A DNA stretch of 64,000 bases from Pempheris klunzingeri (lineage: Eukaryota > Chordata > Actinopteri > Acropomatiformes > Pempheridae), in the NCBI RefSeq assembly GCF_042242105.1, contig NC_092029.1, positions 6,201,885 to 6,265,884 on the forward strand, in the 5' to 3' direction. A model generated the notes under the pieces. That model was not told the DNA's origin. It worked only from the letters and a program-made list of their open reading frames with translations, and ran no database searches. A program made the position numbers and the translations under genes. This document shows, piece after piece, positions 42,809-57,800 of this stretch; the first letter of the stretch is position 1, and each line of letters begins with the position of its first letter.

Positions 42809-45800
42809 TCACACGTTACTCAAATCTTCCATTGTTCTGGAGCTGATGCTTTGTTTCCTGCGGGAGACATCAAAATCAGTAATGTGTCACATTAATATAA
42901 TAGAAGACTTATTTTAAATACAGGACTTTCACCTGGGGTGTAATATTTTACGTTGTGGTATTGCTAATTACACCTCAATGAATGATCTGAATACTTCTTC
43001 CGCCACTGATTAATAGTATATTAAATGTTTATAGCATCATTGGCGTAATGGTGCAGCTGAATATGCTGGCTTTGAGCAGTGTCTTCCATATTTCACATAT
43101 TCATTAAGAAGGAAGTAATGGCAAACAGTACAAATAACATACTTGGTAGCATCTCTTTTACTAGACCCTAATGTATTTTTAACAAATTGACCACAGAGAG
43201 GAGCTAATCAGTCGTAAAATTGTCATGAATTAAAGAGGTACTCCGGCTATTTAGAACTACGCCTCACATTAATGAAACCAGCAGAGGGCGAGATATCCTG
43301 GCTTTTATTCTCTAGGATGGACCGAGCTGCAGAAACGATGGTTCCTATGCCCATAATGCAACTTAAGGATGTCTTTCATTAGACTCTGCCTGTTTAAGTC
43401 TCAAGCCCAAGCCAACCTTTCTAAAGGAAAAACAACCCTGATGACATCGTCAGGGTTAAAGAAAAGAACCCTGGTGATGTCATCAAGGTGCATCCCTTCA
43501 AAGACTAGAAGGTGAAAGGTCGTTTCAACTCACCGTAGCTCCTCCAGGCACAGTTTATTCCTGAGCCGTATGTCTTCGCTGATAGGATAGAGCAGCAGGA
43601 TCATTAACCCAGTAACAATGAAGGCCACTGGGGCAGCACCAATCAGCAGCTTCAGGGTGTACACTACAGGAGCAGGCTGCTTGCAGGCGCCAGTGTCATA
43701 CCCTGCAAATCTATACACAGACACACACACACACGCAAGAGATCCCATTTAAACACAAGCTAAAGGAAATAGCCAACTAGGCTGACGTTGCAACATCGCA
43801 AACACTACACCTTTCACCTGATGGGGTTAATGTATTTTTGCAGCGTATCATGACACGTTAAGTGCAGATACAGAATTAATAGTGAACGTGTGACAGTGGT
43901 GCAGACTTACTCCAGGCAGAGGGTGGACACTCCCAGGGAGATGCCAGCAGCGAACTTGGTGAAAAACACGTAGAACGAGTAGAAGATGGCTTCATGGCCT
44001 TTAGAGTAGGGGTTGGCCAGTCTGAAGTCATCCACCACATCTGGCAGCATCGACCTGAATTGCACACATATACATGCAGAGTTCAATGCACACCAATCTG
44101 TGGTATTTGTTTCATCACTCTAAGACATGGCAAAATTTCAAGCTGATGTGTGGCTGAGACCTCCCCCACGCTCTCACTTTAATCATCTTATACAACGAGT
44201 CAAGATGGTAGCAGCTGATGATGAGAGGTCTACTTATAGCGCTCTGATAAACCGGTGGGCTAAAATTACAGAGCTAATAACACGATTAGATGATGAGCAG
44301 CAGGGGTGGTACCACCGGCCTCGGCCCACAGACAGGATAAACAATCAGCCCCATCCAAAATAAACATGCCCCCATGGGAGGCCCCTGTAATTTGGGGTTT
44401 GAGGGAGAGGACAAGAGATGAGTGAGGAGTGGAGTTCGGCCATAGAAACGGCTGGAAAACAGACACGGAGAGGAAGACTGCTTTACCTCTGGCGTTGTAT
44501 TAGCTTTGTGATGTTCTGGGAGATTTATAGGAGGTGCCGCCTCTAATTCACAAATATGACATCACGTTCATGACCGTGATGTGACCCTAGTGAATGGACA
44601 TGGCCCTGTAGACGCCACGTCACCACTAACAACATGTTGGTGCACTATTGTGGTTTGACTAATGACATTTTGCATCACATCAAAAGGAACTAACATTAGC
44701 AGAACAACCACTGCACAGACAGACAAATAGGAGGACTGCAAGTACAAAAACAATGACAAACTTGATAGACTTGGGAGATGTTAGAGCCATAGAGGTTTTT
44801 TAAAAATAATTTGATATATTGAATTTAAATAAATGTTGATCCTATATGTGATTGAATAAGTAACATTTTCCCTAAGGACCTCTGCCAGGAAAAGGAAAAC
44901 TACAAACACAGAGGAAACTATCATATGTGGATCTGGATAAATCTACAGACACAGTATAAAGATAATAGAGCAAGAAATCTACAACATACTTGTTTCCCTT
45001 TCTTTGCAGATGTTTGTTTCCTTTGTGAAATATATTTAAGTTGCTACAGATAAAAAAGAACAAGGATGATGTCGAGTAAAGTATGATCTGATGTGTCTTA
45101 CCATGGCAGCAGGAGCGAGGCAGCCACACTGAGTCCAGAGGACACAGCCACAACGTAGGCCACCACAACATTGGGGATGAAGACCAGCATCATGGTGAAG
45201 GGCATGATCCACTAGACAGAGGGAGAGAGTCATATAAGTCTTCATAAAACACTCTCTAACATAGATGCCACATTCCCAATTTCGCCCACAAGATGGTGGA
45301 AACATCAAAGTGTAGTAGTCAGTGGAAAAAGCTACTCTGGCACACCAAAATAAAAGCAGTGTACTTACAGTGATACCACAGAAAGCTGCTGTTTTCTTCC
45401 CAAACCTCTCCAGAAACCATTGCCACAATGGGATGCTTATCACAGCAGAAACCTGGGTAAACAAGTGCATAATGTGTGACGCATATGTGAAGAGAACTAT
45501 TTTAAATGCGATTCAGCTTGGTGAGTAAGTCTGCAATAAAAAAGCAGTAATGGGGAAGATGATGAAGTTTATATGAGCATGTATGATGACGATCAGCATC
45601 ATTGTAACTCTGTGCAAATATATGGTTCAAATAAAGGTTTAATGGGGTCACAGGGGTGAAAACTGTCATAAAAATAGTACTGATATTGAAAAAAAAGGGA
45701 ATTATATAGAAGTTTAAATTATATCGCTAATGCTTTGTGATTTTCAGGTGACTTATGTGTTATCAGAGATAAAAGCTGCGCTCACCAGGATGGTCAGCAC

Positions 45801-48800
45801 AATATTCTGGAAGTGATCCCTCAGGTCGGCGGCGTAAGTGCAGAAGAGGACAAAGTTGCTCTGTACCAGCTGCAGAAATCAGAAATCAAACATTCAGATA
45901 CTCAGTCTTGTCTTGTCTACTCAGCACTGTCGCTGGCTCGGCACTCAGCCTTGCTTGCACTGAGTGCCAAATGAAGTGACTGGAGAAGCTGCTGACGGTG
46001 TTTTGCAGTCATTTATTCCCACTCCGGGCTCACATGGATGACAACTGACACCTCCTCTGAGATGAGAGAGCGAAAACATACAGAAATAGATGCCACACAA
46101 AAGTTGGAAAGTCTGCAATAATTTAAAGAGCCTAAACCTGAGGTGTCATAACTGAAGCATACGTAGGCCAATGGATGACAGATGAACAGCAAGAATATCC
46201 TGCTCTGGTATCACTCTCAAGAGTTCTGAGACTTCAAACACGCTTTAAACCATAAGCTTTCAGTAAGAGCTCCTCTACATTGATCAAATCAACATTGAGC
46301 GCCAGCATTTCTTCCGCGTTGTCAGGATCCAGGGCTGCCTCCATTTACTGTAACGCTGAGTGTCATGTCTGAGAAGTGCCTTACAAATGATTTGCATTTA
46401 CCTGAATGGCGACAGTTATGAAGAGGAATGCGGCGGTCAGAGTGAGGTATGGCCCGTGTCTCATCACCAGGATGAAGCCCCTATGAAACGGGATCTGCTT
46501 CTCTGTCTTTGGGGCATACGGATCTGAAACACGTGGAATAAGAATATGAGTAGGCAGCGTATCGAATAACATGCAGTAAGATGGATTTGCTCACTGGTAG
46601 TCCCAGGACTGCCCCTGCATTGCAGTGGATGCTGCTCCAGAGTTTTCATTTACAGTGTAATAACAGTCCAACCAACATGGCCTGCAACTGTCAATTACAT
46701 AAACTGTGTGGAAAATATCTTATCTTGAGGCTACAGCATGATCAATGTGTAAAGCACTGCCAACAATGTTTATATGTGTACCTATAAGATGTATACATAT
46801 ATGTATAAGATGTTTACATATGTCACTGGAACTCCAATTCTCTTTCTAAGTGCTGTGTGGCCCATGCTAACCTGCTTTAGCTTGAAAATATCAGTAATAA
46901 AGATGCAGAAAAAATAAATAAATAAATGCACACCCAGAAGGACAGAAACCACTTTAGCTTGTACTAAACGCAGTTGCAGTTGAATTTAAGATCACTGCTT
47001 TGGCTTATTTCACTTCATTTGATAGCAACAAGGGTCCCCAGGCAGACAAAATAGAACTGTTAACTACACTGGTTTGAACCCAGACTGTGCTCCCAAACGT
47101 GTTATAGCCCATTAATGATTAATTAATTAATCGTTTAATCATCAGCCTATAAAATGCGTGAAACATGGAGAAAAAGGATGAAACAAGCAATGAAAAGGAT
47201 TGCTTGTTTCAGTGCAAAACCCAAAAAATAAAGAGTAAATGCCAAAAAAAAAGGAAAGTTGAGACCAGCTAATCTTTGGCACTTTGCTTGATAAATGATT
47301 TAAAGGGGTACTAAAGCATTTCAGAAATGTTGGGGAACTCTCAAGAGGCCCATTTAAATCAACAGCTCCAGGCTTTCTGTTAAACATTTAAGTCTCAAAC
47401 CCAATCTGAAATAACCCAGACAACATCAGCAGGCTTATCTTTTCAAACGTTGGAAAGCTGGAACCACAGAAAACATTATAGACCCGTCTTCATAAGCTGA
47501 GCAGTGTTCTTTGTGATGAGTGAACAGAGTGAACTGGTGGAGTGCCACTTCTAATGATTAAATTCATCACCATAGTTTTCAGACCCAAACAGAAAAGTCT
47601 CACCATCTCTCTCTTTGACTCCCAGGAACATCACCACGGTGCAGATGAGAAACACTCCTCCAATAACACCTGCAGCTATCATGTACACCTCCTTCTGCAG
47701 AGAGAAAGAACAAACACATAGCCAACATCAATCCATCTCTTCTTACAGAGCCAGCACAATCCAGTCTATTCTGAGCCTTTCCTCAATCTTTAATTCATAA
47801 TGTTCTCAAACACCTAAAAAATTCAAATGCTTCATTTCAACAAGCTATATACGCCCATTCTGAAAATAAATGATCACGGTCCGCGTCAGTTTTTCTATGT
47901 AGAATGTATGTATGGGTGCATGTATTTGGTTTTTTGCAGCTCTTTCTATTACATCTGATCACTTCATGATTTACTGCCTGTGAATTTCTGTCGTTTTCCA
48001 CATCAGTTTAAACTGCAAACTCTGCCGTGCACATTTAACCATACAAATACAAGCATAAACAGGAAGAAACCTCAAGTAGATCTGTATCCTAAAATACAAG
48101 CCTTAACCGTTTAATGTCATACCCCGAGAGGAACTGCTCTGCCTTAAACAACCTCTGTTTGTTTGCTATTTTTCCATGTGGCTCAGCCCAGTGGTCCATT
48201 ATTATTTATGCACTTCAAACACTCCCTGTTTCCGAGGGCAGACCTGGTTTGCTCAGACGGTGTGCCACCCTCACCAGCGACCACAGAGGAATTTAGTGGG
48301 TGGCTGCAGAGGGTTTGGCATGGTGAGTGGGCTGCCCCGATAGGGTTCACCCAAAATCCATTGGAAAAGAACCATTTGAAGCCCAAATAGCTGCGGCGCA
48401 ACCAAAATCCGACACAGGACAGTTTGGACTTGTTTCATCTTCACAAAAAGTCCCATGATGGATTTGCAGGAGCACTCGTGTTTATTCACAGCTCTGCAAA
48501 CTGAAATGTTGATGTAAATTTGTCCGAATCCTTTCTCTCCAACTTTAAGCTAAACTGCAGCTACCTTGACATGAAAGACTAATACTTCTCATGCATTGAA
48601 TGTGGGGTGCGTTCAGACGCGCTGGGTTAGATATAAATAAGCTTAATGACTTGCAGACTGTGGAGACCCCTCAATGTGGGGGCCACCGTTTGGAGCCTGA
48701 TGTGAGGGAGGAACCCCCTTTGTGGTTGTGAGAGGGGAGCTGGCTCAGGATGTTGGGTTCAGATATCAAACAGTGGCATCTCCTTTCAATCCCATGGGTC

Positions 48801-51800
48801 ACATGGGTTAAAACATGAAGCCATTTTGGATGCCAGGACCCGCAGACAGTCTGTAAATATGGACCCAATTTCAAACAATCCTCCTTTTCATTCAGCTCTG
48901 CTTTTTTTCGGCCTCGGATGTTTAGCAAAAGCAAACCGCCTTGAGCACACACCGCAGCTCCAAGATAAGTGAGAGTGCTGGTGACAGTCCAAGTTATTTT
49001 GAAATGCACTCTGTGGCCTACTTTGAGCACACCTGGGCTCCTGGCTTGGTACGCTGACACTTACGGAGTGTGACAGGTAGTCCTGGGAGCGCACCAGGCT
49101 CTTGACGATCTCTGCCCCGCTGCTGTTGCCAAGGTAACCGGCAGACATGTTGTGAGTCGGGCAGTGCTTCAGAGTGTGAGCGCTGGCCACGATCTGGCCC
49201 TGGATGGCAGCGCCCACAAGTGTCCCCAGCACCTCCATTGTCATTCCTGGGATGATACATGGAAAGATCCAACTATCAGTGGCAACGCTTATTATTATTA
49301 TTATTTCACACATTTTTAATGTGAACTGTTGCAAAAAACTGAAAAGGCAAAGATCAAATAAGCACTGCAGACACTGATAACTTCTTTTGCATATCAAAAA
49401 CCTTACGGTAGGCAGTGGCAGAGTCTCTTTCCTTCTGGTCTGTGCTCAGGAACATGGTGAGAGCAGAATAAGGCACATGGAAGCACTGCAGTGGAGCAGA
49501 GAGACAAACAAACAAACATTTATGATGAATCCTAAAGACTTCAGTGATGCCCTGACTTTTCCTTTTCTGCTGTTGAGTGAAATGTCTCAACAACCTTTGG
49601 ATGGATCGCCATAAAATTTGGTAAAAACACATTCATGTTCCTCCTTTAACCTTTCATTTATTCATCTAATCATTTGGCTAAAAACTTGCAAAACTGATGA
49701 AATTCCCAGCATCTTCAGCAGTACTTTCTGCCTGCTGCTGATTAGAAAATGTAATGTATACAGAATAGCTGCTGAACATCTGAATCTTGCCACTGTGAGC
49801 ACATCATGCTGGTGTTAGCGTTAGCTCTAGACCAGCCTCACAGAGCGGCTGGCGTGCCGTTTGACTGTTGTCCCTTCTTGTTAGCATACAACATTTGACT
49901 CAATCAAATGGGAACACCCTAGATATCTTTAGATGTCTTTTATCTACGTGTTCCTGTGAAAATATACACTGTACGTATATGAGAAGTAGTGCAGTTTCCA
50001 TGCTGGCCAACCTCAGCTTTCTGTTTTCTCCTTCCTCACCACCTCTCCCAGAGAATAGGCGAGCAAACCGAGTCCTGCTTCACTTTGTAATTTACACAAG
50101 GGCTCAGTCAGCACTGCGGCCAAACGAGCATGCATAGCCACGACGAAAATAAACGCGGCCGTGAAAGGACTTTTTTCAGCCGCTGGTTCTATACAGCATG
50201 TCATTTATGGGGCCTTTACTGGATACAAACATTTATAGAATTGAACCTGCTTAACCGTCCACTGCAGACGGAAGTGAGAGCTGATAAATCTCACAGAAAC
50301 CCATTATTAGTTGATTTCGTAAACAGATGATGTATTGCATCCTAACCTCTGTTTACAGTCTGTGACCCTCTGAATGAAACACAGCTGGCCTCTCTCGGCT
50401 AACTTCACACAAACACACATCCAGAGACAATGAAGGAAGGCTAAAAGTGGTAACCAGCATTTACCCAGCAAGGGGTTCCTGGCAGGACTGACCGTATACT
50501 TATCAAGTAGTTAGAATGACATGCCATTACAGCTCGCCGCAGTGTGGCCGCAGCGGTCTACACGCTCTGTAGCACATGTTATATGGGTTACCCCAGAGCA
50601 GAGAGAGGGAGACATGAATGGTCTGGACCTTAATAACAAAAGGCAACCTAAATAACTACACTTCCCCTTTGAGGTAAGGTATCTAAGAGCTCTGGGCTTT
50701 AATCTGCTGCACATCTCACAAATCAAAGCGTAAATCCTACCAGGAGCTGTCAGAGTCTGGCATGAGATGTCTGCATTCATCTCCACTTCAAACTTTGGTA
50801 TTTGCAGTGTTGCAGTGCTGCATTTTATCTATATATTATGAAACGTGTCATCTGTAGACTATGAGCTGCATCAGTCAGAGCTTTCATCTCCTGCCTCCCA
50901 CTTGACGCCCGTCTTGCACTGCACGTGAAGTCCCGCTGAGCTATCTGAGGCGTGCTTCCGCCATTTCAGGTTTCTCAAACATCAAGTGCATTTCTGAAAG
51001 AGCATTTGTACTTACAGTGATGAGGGTTTGGTAGAGGCAGTAGAAGCCAAGGTACCAGATGAACCTTCCGCTGGTGAAAGGAGGAACAAACCAGAGGTAG
51101 AAGTAGGAGACCACCAGAAATGGAGTGCACCCCACCATCCTAAAGAAAACACACATGTGTCAGCATAGATCATGTCAGTCTGAAGTTGGTTGAAAACACA
51201 AATGTCAGAATCTTCATAGAGGAATAGTTAGAAAGTCATCCTGTTTACATCTCATAGTTTGTTTCAAACAGTTATGGTTCACAGCTATCTCCAAGCGGCC
51301 ATCACCACCATTTTAAGCTGTCAGAGCAGAGACAGCACGGGTTGTGTTATGTAATTTTCATAGAAATGGCGTATTAGAATCAAGCCATATTTCTGGCAGA
51401 TTACAGTGAAGCTAAGCTGCTGGCTAAATGATTATGTTGTTGTAAGTATGATAGGAATCTGTCCCGGGAGGGATGGGCAAACTGGGAAATACCACAATAT
51501 TTCAAACCCACATAGCATTTAAAGATCTACACGCACACACACACTACATAAATATGCAGTAAACACTCATGCAAACGCAGCATGAGGCAATTCTGCTGTG
51601 TTGTGCTTTTCTCAGAACTTGGAGGGTTACAGTGTGTAGGCCATGTATAATTCATAAGTAAACAACCGGCATGTGTCATTATGGTTAAAGTGAACAGCTG
51701 TGTGGTTGGAAATGAAGTAAAAACGGGCGGATTATGGATGATCAACGGTATGACTCGTCTGCAAACGCCAATATATCCTCCACCCTCTTCTTCTTTTTCT

Positions 51801-54800
51801 GTAAGTGATCTAAAGCCTGTTAACAGCTGCAACACCAGCACATCTACAGGTAGAGAAAGGGACTAATGGATTTTTGGTGACTGTGACAAAACCTGCAGAG
51901 GTTCTGAACTCTGACCTGGTCAACACCAAGAGTTATAAACAGAGAAAGTGGGAGAAAGAGGTAGAGAGAGTCCGGGAATGGTCATTTCTAGCATCGTCCA
52001 GCCCGCCCACCTCACTCTCCTCCTGATTGTTTGCTTAAACAAAGGCGAGTGACAACGCTGGTGCTGCAGTATTGACCGCTTGGTCATGGGAGCGATGAAA
52101 GGGCCCCGGGGTCGGTGAATGGGACAGTTAGAATGTTCCTGCAAGATGACTGTGCTCAGGGAGAGGAAACAAAGGCTCATACGCAAACACACTCGCATAT
52201 TTTCTCAAAGGTCAGGCATGAATGTACAACCACACCTGTCCCAATAATTTGCACATTCTTAATTAAGCCACAGCAGGTTGACAGGAGGCTGGCACGTGCA
52301 TCTCTTCCTTCTCTGACACGCTCAGGAAACTTGCAGCATGTTAATTAGATGATGTGCAGTGAGACAGACGGGATTTAGAACAGGTCTGGTGGGTGCATTT
52401 TTGATACTTGAGTATTTCCACTTTACTTCTTTCGGAACTTTATACCTTAACTTTATACATTTCAGAGGAAAATATTGTATTTTTTAATCTATGTGTCTCA
52501 CAGTGGTCATTTTCCAAATTGAAATCTTACATAAAAAACACTTCTCCTCTTAGGTTTTCAGGTGGTTTCATCTACATAAGTGTTGAAACCCCAGAGAGTG
52601 AAATTTTCAAAAATTTTCCAAAGAAATTAAGAATTTAAGAATAAAAAACTGAAAAACAATCTCTGTAGTAGGACATCTTTTTTTAATCTCTCTTGATTTA
52701 TCTTGAATTTTGACTTGCTGATACTTTTACTTAAATAGATGTAGATGAGTAGTAGAAGTAGACGTGGATTCTTCTTGTCATGGAGTATTTGTACATTGTT
52801 GTATTGATGCTATTACTTGAGTAAAGCAGTGCTTCTCCCACTGCCGACGTACCATCACTGTAACCTCATCTTTCTCTAGCGGAGACGATCTAATATGAGA
52901 AAAGAAAATGCTTTCTCGAGGTCCTACTTGCCACTTGGGTTGCACACTGCCACAGTCACAAAATAATAAACAGGGCAGCACCCGAAGGGGAGTTTTGGGC
53001 CAAATGACCCCATCCTAAGGAACTCAGGGCAAAGATACAAATCACTTTATGTCTGACTGTGGATGTGACAGCCAGACGGGGAAATACACTTCCTGCTGGA
53101 TGGACAAGAGGGGACTTTCCACAGGGTCAAAATCGAGGGAGTGTCTTGCAATCTCATCAAAAATACTGATGAACACACATTTAAAATATGCACATATACC
53201 ACACGGGCAAGAGCACACACACCTACAGCTTCCCCGGGGTAATCAAAGCTTTTTTAACAGCCATCAGCATCTGTCTGCTATTGAGCGCGGCTGGCTGGCC
53301 ACAGTGGACTTGGTCCCCCTCCAGCACTGTCAGCTCGTGTGTAATCTATGGTTTATAATGCAGAAGGCATTAGATACTGAATGTGTAATTGCAGTAAGTG
53401 TCACGCTAGCTTGTTCAAAAGACATCTACCACACACACGCACAGCCGCTATATAATCTTTGAAAATGGTGATTCATGGACATGGTGGTGTTTGCTTCATA
53501 TAATCCACAATTGTATCGCCACGAACTAAAATTGCATTCAAATCCCGTGAGAGACTGAACAACATCTTGCAGACAAAGAAGATGTGAAATGAGGTGTTAC
53601 ATAAAGGTAATAAAATGTCACCAAGCTGCACGGTAGCTGATGATTTATAAAAGAATGCAGATGAACTTCCTTGTCTCTTGTTGTCTGGCATCAAAAGGTG
53701 AAAAACAGCTCACACCCTTGAAGTAAACAATGTGCGGAGCTCATCAGAGGGAGCGTCAGGAACAGTGTAATTAGCACACAGTAGCTGTTTATTCAGCCCA
53801 ATCCTCAGGTGAGAGCCTTGGGTCTGAGAATAATTTCCAAACCTGAAACTGGAACGCATGACTTGTTTTTGTTTAGTATTTGAACAAACATTAGCATGAC
53901 GTAGCAGCCATAATTATGTCTGAGACAGTGGGAGCCAACCAAAACAGGTTTCATAATCTGTCGACAAATTACACACGCTCGGCTGTATGTCAACAGTAGC
54001 ACGCTACCATCTGTTGACTAAGGAAAGGAGGATCTTTGTGCCCAAGTTTATTAGTTTAAATGAATAAATTAACATGTATTTCATATATTGTTTGATATTC
54101 TGATCATTGTAATTGCTTAAATGTGATCTATTCCTGGTCTCAAAGTCTGTGTCACTATTCTGTGACTTAATTCCACTCATTAGCTGAATGGTAATGTTTT
54201 TTAATTTTATGTTATGTCAATATCTTACAAGAAATAATAGTCCTTCCCTTAAGTATGTGTTAGCAATGTGTTTGTGCAATCAGATGTTTTAAATATAACT
54301 TAGTCAGTAATACCAAGCCCTACTTTTGAGCCAGTGAAAAACATACTGAATAAATACTGGAGTTTCCTTAATATTCTGAGCAGGGAGCTCACCAGGGCAT
54401 GAGTCGGCCAATCTTGGTCCATTGACTCTTTGTAATGAAGAATCCGACAATAGGGTCGGTCACTGCGCCCCACGCTTTACCAGTGAACAGCACCATGGAG
54501 GCCTGGAAGGCGTTAATCTGCAGCGGAAAACAGGGAAAGACTGGAGTTAAAAAAACACATGCAGGTATAAGGTTTATTTATTGATACGTAGGAGCCTCAC
54601 ACACTCTCTTACACTGTCACATTGTCCTCAAACACATTACCTGAGCAACATCCAGCAGGTAGATTTGCAGGAAGAAGGCCGTGGCGCTGGCAGCCACCTC
54701 CTTAGGCGCACCACCAATGGCGAAACACAGTTTACTGCATAATGACAACTTGTGGCTCAACTCAGTCTGTGAACACAGAAGAAACAAGGGAGAGGAAGAA

Positions 54801-57800
54801 CACTTAATAACAGGCTGCTAATGAGCAAATTAACTTTTCTCCCCTGCAAGTATTCTGATACTCCAAGTGGGAGAGGATGATTAATCATTTTTCATTAATC
54901 TGTTAGTTGTTTGGCCTATAAAATACCAGGGAATGGTGAAAAATGTCACTCTGTGTTTCAAATGTCTTGTTTTGTCTACAACCCAAAGATATTCAGTCTA
55001 TTAGTCACAGAGGAGTAAAGAAACTGAAACAGATAATGTCAACTTTTTTGTCAATCAGACAAAACTGTGTCTTTTTGTTAGCCAATAAGCATGGATGATT
55101 CAGTTTCAACATAATAAACTGGAAGTTTCTCTTGTCCTCAACTGACAATGAAAAACCCTCATGTTAACAGACCAGTAGTCTCAGTGTCACTGCATATTGT
55201 GTTTTAAACTGACAACTGTAAAATTCAACCAACTAAAACAACTTTCTTTTTTCAGTTTCGTTTCTTCATCAGTTTAAATAAGGACTACCTAAACTTTAGA
55301 TCACTACCCAGACTCGCCATTATGAAGATAGGTGTGTCGCTCTCAAATAAATGAGGCCATGAGACCAGACTTATGACTCACAAATACTGAATCCTGTAGC
55401 CATTCTTAGTCTGAATCTTCTCCGAATTCTATTTCGGTTGCTCTTAAAATAACATTCCTCCTTAATCTTCATGTTGCAACTATTCAGTGATTCAGTGTAA
55501 AGGTAAGTACAGGAAGGGCCACATACGTCACTATGATGCAAGTGGAAGATGTGCACATGGTGAAACATCTCATGGATTCCACTCCCTACCAAACACACAA
55601 AATGTCTCCCAACTACAACCTCCAATCATAAATCTTCTCGTATCTTCGCCTCCCTAATGGCAGGTTACTCTAGCAGACAAGAAAGATGTTCATGTATAAA
55701 ATATGTGTGTTTTTGCATGTGTGTGTGTGTGTGTGTGCGCAGCAAAAGAGAGGATCTGAAGGAGACCCCCTGTCGGCTGTTTGCATTGTGGTCTATCCAA
55801 GCAGACACTGAGGCAGACAGAGAAGCCTGAGGAACCCACCGAGCCATCCACAGCTCTGTTTCCCCTCATCGTGCTCTGCTAAAACCATCAGGCACGTGAC
55901 TCAGCGTGTGTGTTTGTGTGTGTGAGCATGTGTGTGCAGCAAGAAGGCCGAGCTTTCATCTTCACACATGAATAAGACGAGACACCGCAGTCTAGGGAGC
56001 CCGATATTTACGACTTTCTCTGAGGCTGTGCACACATATCCACTTTTGCCTTTTCCTCCCTTCTGTATAACCTTTGGTGTCAGACACACACACACACACT
56101 CACACGCAAACACTCAAAACAGTGTCACTCTACATCCAGTGGCCCAGGCTTGGCCCACAGCTACTCCCCCCCGAGTTTTATGAAAGAAGGAAATCACCAA
56201 AGCAACCACAGCCGCGACCGACACACTGTTATTATCCGACTCACGTTTTCTCTTCCTCTTTTTTTTCACCCCATCAAAACATGGAGGGGTTCGAGAACGA
56301 CAATTACCAGGAGGGGTGTGTGTAATTATTCAATCGCAAGACAAGCGGGTCAGAGGTAAGTAAAGGCTGCACGGCGGTTCCAACATCAAAACTCTCTCTT
56401 CTTCCACTCTCACTGCAATTACCCCTAATTGGAGAGAAAAATTAAAGTCTTTGGTGTCTGGAGAATGCTGCTTAACTGATGATGTGCAAAAATACTCCGT
56501 GCTCCCACCACTGCTCTCTCTCTCTCTCTCTCTCTCTCTAAACTCTTATTCTTTCCCTCCAAACTCTCAATCTTTCATTACTGAGTTCTTATCATCAAAG
56601 AGGATAAACAGGATATCCCTTCTACTGTTGTCTGGATGCACAAACAACACACACACACACACACACAGTATATATGCAGAAATGGTGGCTCAAAGTAAAG
56701 GGAGCATCTGCAAAGTTCAGACTGTCAACAAGCAAGGGACAAGGACAGATAAGACTAATCTCTAAAGTTAATGAATCCTTAACCGTTTGGTGGGAAAACA
56801 ATTTAAAATGCCTGAACTGCACCGTGAGTAATTTAAATCAGGATTGAGGATAATTGCAAAGAAAAGGAGGGGGCGCTTGAGCCAGATAAGCTATATTCTC
56901 CAAATCAAATGTACATACTGGATGTTTGCATGCTAAAAGCTAAGCTGGCAAAACTGATCCATAGAGCAGTTTAGATGTTCATTCGTTGAAGGATTTTCTG
57001 ATTTTCCGGGTATCAGGGTCAAATCTGCGATTCTAGTGGAACTGAAGCTTTGTGCTGTCAATTCAGATCATAGATTATAACCATGAAAGAAGATGCGATG
57101 GCAGCACGCCATTAAACTGTCAACTGGTGACACTGGTTTATCTCGCAGGGACTCGATCCAAAATCTAGAGGTGGAGATCGCTCTCTTAAAAACGCTCTGA
57201 GTGACAAAGCTCTGTAGTCTTGTGATGGACTGAAAGGCTCTTAATGTGGAACTGTCACTAACAAAGGGAGAAAGATAAATGGCATATTAGCATGCATTGG
57301 TCGGGGGGTTAAAACTTGCCCGAGATCCTTATTTTTTGCAGTTTGAGGAAAACAAGCATGATGGAAACCTGCTGTGTATATTTAAGACATGTTAAGTCAC
57401 TGTTGATTTCCTTTGATACAAATGAAAACAATGCTGACCACAATGAAGCTCTGGTCCAGAAGTGTGTGTGGGGGGGATAATCTGACAAAAACATTTCAGC
57501 ATTTCCACTCAGGTTTTTGTTTAGTTACTGAACTTGTTTTCTCAAGTCCAGTGACCTTATGGTGGTTGATTCTGCATCACAATAACTCATATAATTCAAG
57601 TTTATTTAATTAAGAACTGTGATGTGATCACATCATTACAGTGATTGGTTTGTGGTGAAATCTAAATCTCAGGTGTCAAATCCATCTTCATTGAGTCAAA
57701 ATAAAACAAACAATAGTGCAGATTGGAGCTTTGGCTGACGGTAAACACTTGCAAAACTGGTTTGATTTTGTGATGCAATGCTGGTTAATAGGCATCCTGA

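Noticed and set aside
44127-44363. Plus-strand frame in an mfsd2b intron as a possible retroelement gag piece
   Set aside because: No motif supports it; short and unsupported.
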